Below, one piece after another: positions 58,343 to 64,000 of a stretch of DNA of 64,000 nt; the stretch's first letter is position 1, and each line of letters begins with the position of its first letter. Source of the DNA: Franconibacter pulveris DSM 19144 (GTDB lineage: Bacteria; Pseudomonadota; Gammaproteobacteria; Enterobacterales; Enterobacteriaceae); NCBI GenBank assembly GCA_000621185.1, contig KK211224.1, positions 186,001 to 250,000 on the forward strand, written 5' to 3'. The position numbers and the translations under genes were made by a program. Below the pieces are notes generated by a model. The model saw only the letters and a program-made list of their open reading frames with translations, searched no databases and was not told where the DNA came from.

Positions 58343-58975
58343 ATGATTGGTGTGGTACTGGTCGATGACCATGTGGTGGTGCGCTCGGGATTTGCCCAGC
58401 TGTTAAGTCTGGAAACGGATATCCAGGTGCAGGGGCAGTACAGCAGCGCCGCAGAAGCCTGGCCGATGCTGTCGCGCCAGCCGGTGGATGTCGCCGTGCT
58501 GGACGTGGCGATGCCGGATGAAAACGGTCTTAGCCTGCTTAAGCGCCTGCGCGCCCGGCGGCCTGGCTTTCGCGCTATTATTCTCAGCATCTACGATACC
58601 CCCGCTTTTGTGCAAAGCGCGCTGGACGCGGGCGCAAGCGGCTATCTCACCAAAAGCTGCGGGCCGGAGGAGCTGGTGCAGGCGGTGCGCTCCGTAGGCA
58701 TGGGCGGGCACTACCTGTGCGCTGACGCCCTGCGCGCCCTGCGGGGCGGGGCGCAGCCGGCTAAGGTCCTTGAGGTGTTAACCCCCCGCGAGCGCGAGAT
58801 TTTTGACCTGTTGGTGAAGGGCGAAAGCGTGAAAGCCATCGCCGCGCAGCTCGACTTAAGCCATAAAACCGTGCACGTGCACCGCGCCAACGTACTGGGC
58901 AAGCTGCAATGCGCCACGACCATTGAGCTGGTGCACTTCGCGCTGGAAAATCAACTGCTGACGGGACACGGATGA
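58343..58975 (+). CDS. uhpA: UhpA-like response regulator
   Basis: 210 aa NarL/FixJ-type regulator. Receiver domain with VDDH acidic pair, phospho-acceptor Asp54 in AVLDVAMPD, and Lys in GYLTKSCG. LuxR HTH: LTPREREIFDLLVKGESVKAIAAQLDLSHKTVHVHRANVL (in part LTPREREIFDLL, KTVHVHRANVL). Start ATG 58343 aligns with UhpA; GTG 58334 is possible. It overlaps uhpB by ATGA. The E. coli family activates uhpT in response to external glucose-6-phosphate; here the likely target is the downstream afu-type operon. Confidence 0.88.
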   Translation: MIGVVLVDDHVVVRSGFAQLLSLETDIQVQGQYSSAAEAWPMLSRQPVDVAVLDVAMPDENGLSLLKRLRARRPGFRAIILSIYDTPAFVQSALDAGASGYLTKSCGPEELVQAVRSVGMGGHYLCADALRALRGGAQPAKVLEVLTPREREIFDLLVKGESVKAIAAQLDLSHKTVHVHRANVLGKLQCATTIELVHFALENQLLTGHG

Positions 58976-60513
58976 CAAGCTCGCTGCGCTACGGGGTGCT
59001 GTCGCTGTTTATCCTCTTCGCCTGGGGACCGGGCTGGCTGATGCTCTGGACTATCAGCCACTACCTGACCCATAACGGCGAACAGGCGGCGCTGCTGCTG
59101 CCGCAGGGAGTGCTGCTGGCGCTGCTGATTTTGCTGGCCCGGCGCTACTGGCTCACGCTGCTTTTGCCGCAATGCGCCATAACGCTCTGGCTGTGGCATG
59201 CCGGGCTGCTCTCAGGTTGGCCGGTACTCTTCGCGCCTTTTATCAGCCTGTTGCCTGCGCTGGGCGCGCAGCGTTACTGGCACCGTTTCCCGCTCTACTG
59301 GCAGCGCCTTTCGCTGCTGCTCGCCGCCGTGATTGTCAATTCGCTGTTAACGACGCTGGCGTTGACGTGGCTGGTGGAGAGCAGGGCCAGCCATATTCTG
59401 CTCGCTTCGTTTACCGGCGGCGTGTTGCTGACCCCTTTCGTTTACCTGATTTATGACTATCTGCGCCAGCAGCATCGCTATCATCTGCTGGGGCTGGATG
59501 CCAGCAACCCGCCGCTGCGCACTTCGCTTATTCTCTGGTGCAGCCTCTTTTTTATCATCGGCATCGGCACGCAAATGGTGCTGTCGCCGGAAATCGAAAG
59601 GCTGTTGCTGATTGTGGTGTTTTTGCCAAACGTGGTGATGGCGTGGAAATTCGGCTGGCAGGGCGGGGTGCTGGCGGCGCTGCTCGGCAGCATGATGATT
59701 GCCGCCGCGCGCCAGTTCGGCAGCGGTTTTAGCAACGTGCTGGAGCTGGAGATTTTTCTCTCTACCCAGGCGCTGCTCGGCATCGGGCTTGGCATCGCCA
59801 TCAGCCGCCAGCAGCATCTCGCCAGCAACCTGCACCGCTACCGCCAGCGCCTCGAAGTGGAGCTTCAGGCGCGCCGCCAGCTCACCGAACAGCTTATCCA
59901 CGCCGAAGAGGACACGCGTAAAAACCTCGCCCGTGAGCTGCATGACGAAATCGGCCAGAACATTACCGCCATTCAGATCCAGTCGCAGCTGGTGAAGCGG
60001 GCAAGCGATCGCCCCGTGGCGCTGCAGGCGGCGGAGGAGATAACCGCGCTTTCGCGCCGCATTCACCACTCTACCCGCCAACTTTTACGCCAGCTGCGCC
60101 CGCCGGTGCTTGATGAGATGGGGCTGGACGAGGCGCTGCGCCATCTGGTTAACGAGTTCGCCTTCGAAGCGCGCGGCATCGCCTGCCGTTTTGATTACCG
60201 TCTCAGCGCGCCGCCCGGCAACGAAACGGTGGTTTTCACCCTCTACCGGCTGGTGCAGGAGCTGCTCAACAACGTGTGCAAGCATGCCAATGCCAGCGAA
60301 GTCGTGATTACGCTTAGCGAGCAGGGCGGCTGGCTGCGCCTTGAAGTACACGACAACGGCGACGGCATCAGTCTCGCTCACCGGCCTGGCTTCGGCATTC
60401 AGGGCATGAGCGAGCGGGTGCAGGCGCTCGGCGGCGAGCTGCTGCTGGAAAACCGACGTGGTACGCGCGTTATTGTTAACCTGCCCACACTTTTGTCACA
60501 AAACCGCCCCTGA
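58972..60513 (+). CDS. uhpB: UhpB-like membrane sensor kinase
   Basis: 513 aa. About eight hydrophobic segments in a MASE1-like N-terminus, then HisKA_3 with His324 in ARELHDEIGQNITAIQIQ and HATPase_c with ELLNNVCKHANAS, HDNGDGI and GFGIQGMSERV. Receives the glucose-6-phosphate signal from UhpC and phosphorylates UhpA. Slightly longer than E. coli UhpB (500 aa). Confidence 0.9.
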   Translation: MTSSLRYGVLSLFILFAWGPGWLMLWTISHYLTHNGEQAALLLPQGVLLALLILLARRYWLTLLLPQCAITLWLWHAGLLSGWPVLFAPFISLLPALGAQRYWHRFPLYWQRLSLLLAAVIVNSLLTTLALTWLVESRASHILLASFTGGVLLTPFVYLIYDYLRQQHRYHLLGLDASNPPLRTSLILWCSLFFIIGIGTQMVLSPEIERLLLIVVFLPNVVMAWKFGWQGGVLAALLGSMMIAAARQFGSGFSNVLELEIFLSTQALLGIGLGIAISRQQHLASNLHRYRQRLEVELQARRQLTEQLIHAEEDTRKNLARELHDEIGQNITAIQIQSQLVKRASDRPVALQAAEEITALSRRIHHSTRQLLRQLRPPVLDEMGLDEALRHLVNEFAFEARGIACRFDYRLSAPPGNETVVFTLYRLVQELLNNVCKHANASEVVITLSEQGGWLRLEVHDNGDGISLAHRPGFGIQGMSERVQALGGELLLENRRGTRVIVNLPTLLSQNRP

Positions 60514-60521
60514 CCAGGAAA

Positions 60522-60550
60522 AAGTCTTAGTGCTCCTGGAACAAGTCTCA
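60522..60550. promoter_or_regulatory. Direct repeat upstream of the uhpC-like gene
   Basis: AAGTCTTA and AAGTCTCA start 21 bp apart, two helical turns; an inverted repeat CCAGGA...TCCTGG overlaps. In an 86-bp gap between uhpB and uhpC, they may be UhpA-type binding sites giving uhpC-afu its own regulated promoter. Candidate only. Confidence 0.35.
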
Positions 60551-60599
60551 TCCCCTTTGCCGTCCCCTTTTTTATAGTCAGCTCAAGCCGGAGGAAATC

Positions 60600-61928
60600 A
60601 TGAGCCAGCAAGGTCTGTCCCGCGCCGATATCGACCGTCGCTACCGCGCGCTGCGCCCGCGCCTGCTGTTCTCAATGGTGATGGGTTATGCCGCGTTTTA
60701 CCTGACGCGCAAAAGCGTCAATTTTGTTCTGCCCGCGTTGCAGCTCGACCTCGGCTTAAGCAAGAGCGATATCGGCCTGCTCGGCTCGCTGTTCTATTTA
60801 AGCTACGGCGCCTCGAAGTTCGCCGCCGGGCTCTGGCACGACAGCCATGGCAGCCGCGCCTTTATGGGCGTTGGGCTGCTGATGACCGGCGTGCTGAACA
60901 TGCTGTTTGCGCTGGGCGACAGCCTGCCGCTGCTGCTGGTTATCTGGACGTTGAATGGCTTTTTCCAGGGCTGGGGCTGGCCGCCCTGCGCCCGGCTGCT
61001 GACCCACTGGTATTCGCGCAACGAACGCGGTTTCTGGTGGGGCTGCTGGAACACCTCTATCAATATCGGCGGGGCGATAATCCCGCTGATTTGCGCCCTG
61101 GCCGCCCACGCGTGGGGCTGGCAGGCGGCGATGCTGACACCAGGGATAATCAGCGCGCTGCTTGGGCTGTGGCTGTGCGGGCGGTTGCGCGGCACGCCGC
61201 AGGAGGAGGGGCTGCCCACGGTGGGCGAATGGCGGCACGACCCGCTGGAGCTGCGACAAGAACAACAAAGCCCACCGATGACGCTCTGGCAGATGCTGCG
61301 CAGCACCGTGCTGCAAAACCCGATGATCTGGCTGCTCGGCGGGTCGTATGTGCTGGTTTATCTGATTCGCATCGCCCTGAATGACTGGGGCAACCTGTGG
61401 CTTGCGGAGAGCCACGGCGTGAATCTGCTGAACGCCAACGCCACGGTAATGCTGTTTGAAGTGGGCGGGCTGCTCGGCGCGCTGTTCGCCGGTTGGGGTT
61501 CAGACCTGCTCTTCAGCGGCCAGCGGGCGCCGATGATTTTGCTCTTCACGCTCGGCCTTATTGTGGCGGTGGCGGCGCTGTGGCTTTCGCCCGTGCACCA
61601 CTACGCGCTGCTGGCGGTCTCGTTTTTCGCCATCGGCTTTTTTGTCTTCGGTCCGCAGATGCTGATTGGCCTCGCGGCCGTTGAGTGCGGTCACAAAGGT
61701 GCGGCGGGGTCGATAACCGGCTTTCTGGGGCTCTTTGCCTACCTGGGCGCCGCGCTTGCCGGCTGGCCGCTCTCAAAACTGATTGAGCATTACGGCTGGC
61801 CGGGGATGTTCGCGACGCTGTTTATCGCCGCCATGCTGATGGGTTTATTGCTGATGCCACTCTTTATGGCGGGCGTCAGCGCACAGGAGCGGACCGATGC
61901 CGGTCCTGCTCCGCCACCTCACCTCTGA
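60600..61928 (+). CDS. uhpC: UhpC-like hexose-phosphate sensor (OPA/MFS family)
   Basis: 442 aa, twelve membrane segments. GYAAFYLTRKSVNFVLPAL, WTLNGFFQGWGWPPCARLLTHWYSRNERG, WNTSINIGGAIIPLI and FVFGPQMLIGLAAVECGHKGAAGSITGFLG (last quoted in part) match UhpC/UhpT. UhpC binds external glucose-6-phosphate and controls UhpB. GGAGG before ATG. UhpT-like transport function cannot be excluded, but order uhpA-B-C supports the sensor role. Confidence 0.92.
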   Translation: MSQQGLSRADIDRRYRALRPRLLFSMVMGYAAFYLTRKSVNFVLPALQLDLGLSKSDIGLLGSLFYLSYGASKFAAGLWHDSHGSRAFMGVGLLMTGVLNMLFALGDSLPLLLVIWTLNGFFQGWGWPPCARLLTHWYSRNERGFWWGCWNTSINIGGAIIPLICALAAHAWGWQAAMLTPGIISALLGLWLCGRLRGTPQEEGLPTVGEWRHDPLELRQEQQSPPMTLWQMLRSTVLQNPMIWLLGGSYVLVYLIRIALNDWGNLWLAESHGVNLLNANATVMLFEVGGLLGALFAGWGSDLLFSGQRAPMILLFTLGLIVAVAALWLSPVHHYALLAVSFFAIGFFVFGPQMLIGLAAVECGHKGAAGSITGFLGLFAYLGAALAGWPLSKLIEHYGWPGMFATLFIAAMLMGLLLMPLFMAGVSAQERTDAGPAPPPHL

Positions 61929-61941
61929 TAAGGATAACAAC

Positions 61942-62973
61942 ATGAAAATGACAGCCCTCTCCGCTCTGGTCGCCGCCGGGGTTGCCCTTGCGTCCTTCAG
62001 CGGCGCGGCGCAGGCGAAAGGCCGCCTGGTGGTGTACTGCAGCGCCACAAACGAAATGTGCGAAGCGGAAACCAAAGCGTTCGGCGACAAGTATGATGTG
62101 AAAACCTCGTTTATCCGCAACGGCTCCGGCAGCACGCTCGCCAAAGTGGACGCCGAGAAGAAAAACCCGCAGGCGGACGTCTGGTACGGCGGCACGCTGG
62201 ACCCGCAGTCGCAGGCGGGCGAGATGGGCCTGCTGGCGCCTTATCAGTCCGCCAATCTTAGCCAGATCATGGAGAAATTCCGCGATCCGGCGAAGGTAAA
62301 GGGCAACTACTCCTCGGCGGTCTATGTCGGCATTCTTGGCTTTGGCGTTAACACCCAGCGGCTGAAAGAGAAAAACCTGCCGGTGCCGAAATGCTGGAAA
62401 GACCTGACGAAGCCGGAATACAAAGGCGAAATCCAGATTGCGGACCCGCAAAGCTCCGGCACCGCCTACACCGCGCTCGCGACCTTCGTACAGCTCTGGG
62501 GCGAAGACCAGGCGTTTGAGTACTTAAAGCAGCTTAACGGCAACGTTTCCCAGTACACCAAGTCCGGCATCGCCCCGGCGCGTAACGCGGCGCGCGGCGA
62601 AACCGCCATCGGCATCGGCTTTTTGCATGATTACTCGCTGGAAAAAGAGCAGGGCGCGCCGCTGGAGCTTATCTCCCCGTGCGAAGGCACCGGCTATGAA
62701 ATCGGCGGCGTCAGCGTGCTGAAGGGCGCGCGCAACATGGACAACGCGAAGCTGTTCGTGGACTGGGTGCTCTCTAAAGAGGCGCAGGAGCTCGCCTGGA
62801 AGAAGGGCAAATCGTACCAGATCCTGACCAACACCACGGCGGAAACCTCGCCGCTGTCGCTCAAGCTCGACGACCTCAAGCTCATTAATTACGACATGGA
62901 TAAATACGGCTCCACTGACGTGCGCAAAGCGCTCATCAACAAGTGGGTCAACGACGTGAAAATGGGTAAATAA
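61942..62973 (+). CDS. afuA: AfuA-type periplasmic hexose-phosphate-binding protein
   Basis: 343 aa with signal peptide (GAAQA). SBP_bac_6/ferric-type fold: KGRLVVYCSATNEMCEAETK, SGSTLAKVDAEKKNPQADVWYGG, SSGTAYTALATFVQLWGED, CEGTGYEIGGVSVLKGARN. AfuA was first called ferric-binding but has been shown to bind glucose-6-phosphate, fructose-6-phosphate and sedoheptulose-7-phosphate. The tyrosines of true FbpA iron sites are not evident in the C-terminal lobe. ATG 61942 has AAGGA at 7 nt. Placed 13 bp after uhpC, which supports sugar-phosphate transport. Confidence 0.88.
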   Translation: MKMTALSALVAAGVALASFSGAAQAKGRLVVYCSATNEMCEAETKAFGDKYDVKTSFIRNGSGSTLAKVDAEKKNPQADVWYGGTLDPQSQAGEMGLLAPYQSANLSQIMEKFRDPAKVKGNYSSAVYVGILGFGVNTQRLKEKNLPVPKCWKDLTKPEYKGEIQIADPQSSGTAYTALATFVQLWGEDQAFEYLKQLNGNVSQYTKSGIAPARNAARGETAIGIGFLHDYSLEKEQGAPLELISPCEGTGYEIGGVSVLKGARNMDNAKLFVDWVLSKEAQELAWKKGKSYQILTNTTAETSPLSLKLDDLKLINYDMDKYGSTDVRKALINKWVNDVKMGK

Positions 62974-63032
62974 CCGCCTGCGGGTGACGCCGTTCACCCG
63001 CCGTTTTTCCCCCTTTGCCCCATGAGGCGCTT

Positions 63033-64000
63033 ATGTCTGAAACACTGCTTCTGCGTCCCGCCCACAAGCGGGAGGCGATTTTCGTCTGGGTGGCGATCGG
63101 CTGGCTGGCGTTCGCGCTGCTGCCGAGCTGGAGCCTGGATTACGGGCTGTTTGAAGCCACGAGCGAGGAGATCCTCGACGCCTACGGCTGGTCGCAGCTC
63201 AATATCAGCCTGCTCTGGTATTTACTGCCGTCGCTGCTGTTGCTGCGCCCCTTTCATGCGCCCGCCCGCGAGCAGCGCCAGCGCCACGCCTTCGACGCCG
63301 GATGGGCGCTCTTCTGCATGGCTTTTGTCGTGGTAAGCGCAACGCTTGCCGGGCGCGGCATGGGCTATGCCGCCATCGTGCTGTTTATCGCGCTCGGCGC
63401 CATCATGACGCTTGCGCTCTCGCGCCTGGAGTGGCTTGGCGGCGACCGGTTTGTGATTGGCTCGCTTATCGCCATCGTCGCGCTTATCGGCGTCTTTATC
63501 GTCTGGCCGAGCGTGGCGATGTTTATCCCTATGTTCACCAACGACGCGGGCGAATTCGCGCCGCTCGCCTTCACGGCGGTGCTGGGGCAGGCGCATATCG
63601 TGCAGGTGATTATTAACTCCATTGCGCTTTCCGTGGCGGTGGGCGTGGGCTGCACCTTTTTTGGCCTTGTGCTGGCGATTTACACCACCCGCATCGCTAA
63701 GCGCAGCGCCGTTATCGGGCGCATCTTCTCCATCTTGCCAATCGTAACGCCGCCTTTTGTGGTGGGGCTTGGCGTAACGCTGATGATGGGGCGCTCCGGC
63801 TACGTTACCGAGTTTATGGTGGAGTGGTTTGGGCTGACCAACACGAACTGGCTCTATGGCTTTACCGGCATCTGGCTGGCGCAGGTGCTCGCCTTCACGC
63901 CGATGGCCTTTATGATCCTGGACGGGGCGATCAAAACCATTCATCCGTCGCTGGAAGAGGCCTCTTATACCTTGCGCGCCAGCCGCTGGCAGACCTTCAA
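63033..64000 (+). CDS. afuB: AfuB-type ABC transporter permease (runs off the right edge)
   Basis: At least 322 codons, incomplete. Several hydrophobic segments, then the first permease module (NSIALSVAVGVGCTFFGLVLAIYTTR) with coupling loop SLEEASYTLRASRWQTF at the window end. GAGG 6 nt before ATG. FbpB/AfuB permeases have two fused modules of about 690 aa, so roughly half is visible. afuC (ATPase) is expected beyond the window. Confidence 0.88.
   Translation, partial: MSETLLLRPAHKREAIFVWVAIGWLAFALLPSWSLDYGLFEATSEEILDAYGWSQLNISLLWYLLPSLLLLRPFHAPAREQRQRHAFDAGWALFCMAFVVVSATLAGRGMGYAAIVLFIALGAIMTLALSRLEWLGGDRFVIGSLIAIVALIGVFIVWPSVAMFIPMFTNDAGEFAPLAFTAVLGQAHIVQVIINSIALSVAVGVGCTFFGLVLAIYTTRIAKRSAVIGRIFSILPIVTPPFVVGLGVTLMMGRSGYVTEFMVEWFGLTNTNWLYGFTGIWLAQVLAFTPMAFMILDGAIKTIHPSLEEASYTLRASRWQTF

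Overview
The window is chromosomal DNA of a member of the Enterobacteriaceae. Gene content and order follow the E. coli/Salmonella backbone (patA, aer, yqjI-yqjH, ygiQ, dkgA-yqhD-yqhC, yghB-metC-exbBD, yqhA-gpr, tRNA-Phe-yqgA-speC, mltC-yggX-mutY, trmB-yggL-yggN), with diverged, GC-rich coding sequence. The mix of backbone and genus-level insertions points to Cronobacter or a close relative (Franconibacter, Siccibacter, Enterobacter). That genus call is inference and was not tested by alignment.

Layout. 1-2676: chaperone/usher fimbrial operon on the minus strand, cut by the left edge, with a hairpin terminator after the major pilin. 3.2-9.7 kb: patA, a zinc-binding-type diguanylate cyclase, and two chemoreceptors (Aer and a 4-helix-bundle MCP), each receptor behind a clear sigma-28 promoter. 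9.7-23.5 kb: iron and backbone block with yqjI/yqjH, ygiQ, a DASS carboxylate transporter, the yqhC/yqhD-dkgA aldehyde-detoxification group, yghB, metC (MetJ boxes) and exbBD (Fur box). 22.6-24.6 kb: a tandem duplication of yghA, each copy behind the same sigma-S-like element. 24.8-26.4 kb: three genes of unknown function. 26.5-31.4 kb: yqhA, gpr, a dienelactone hydrolase, an MscS channel and a PAS-GGDEF cyclase.

31.5-38.7 kb: a seven-gene minus-strand operon with a divergent LacI-type regulator. Its order is sugar-amine deglycase, PfkB kinase, polar-amino-acid-type ABC importer, TIM-barrel epimerase, EamA exporter. This is the logic of Amadori-product (fructosyl-amino-acid) catabolism, and two LacI-type operators lie in the divergent promoter. 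38.7-41.9 kb: norVW with a YeaR-like third gene, a sigma-54 promoter and three NorR-type sites, but no norR beside them. 42.9-47 kb: a large autotransporter and a lipoprotein hydrolase. 47.4-48.6 kb: an AT-rich Hcp / L,D-transpeptidase-like effector / small membrane protein cassette of type VI secretion type. It is followed by degenerate phage-like sequence that ends at tRNA-Phe, where a second copy of the tRNA 3' end is visible. 49.7-57.9 kb: backbone. 58.3-64.0 kb: uhpABC-like hexose-phosphate sensing genes running straight into an afuAB-type ABC importer that leaves the window on the right.

The most distinctive blocks are the putative Amadori operon, the Hcp-Tlde1-immunity cassette at tRNA-Phe, the norR-less norVW-yeaR unit and the three-gene unknown cluster.
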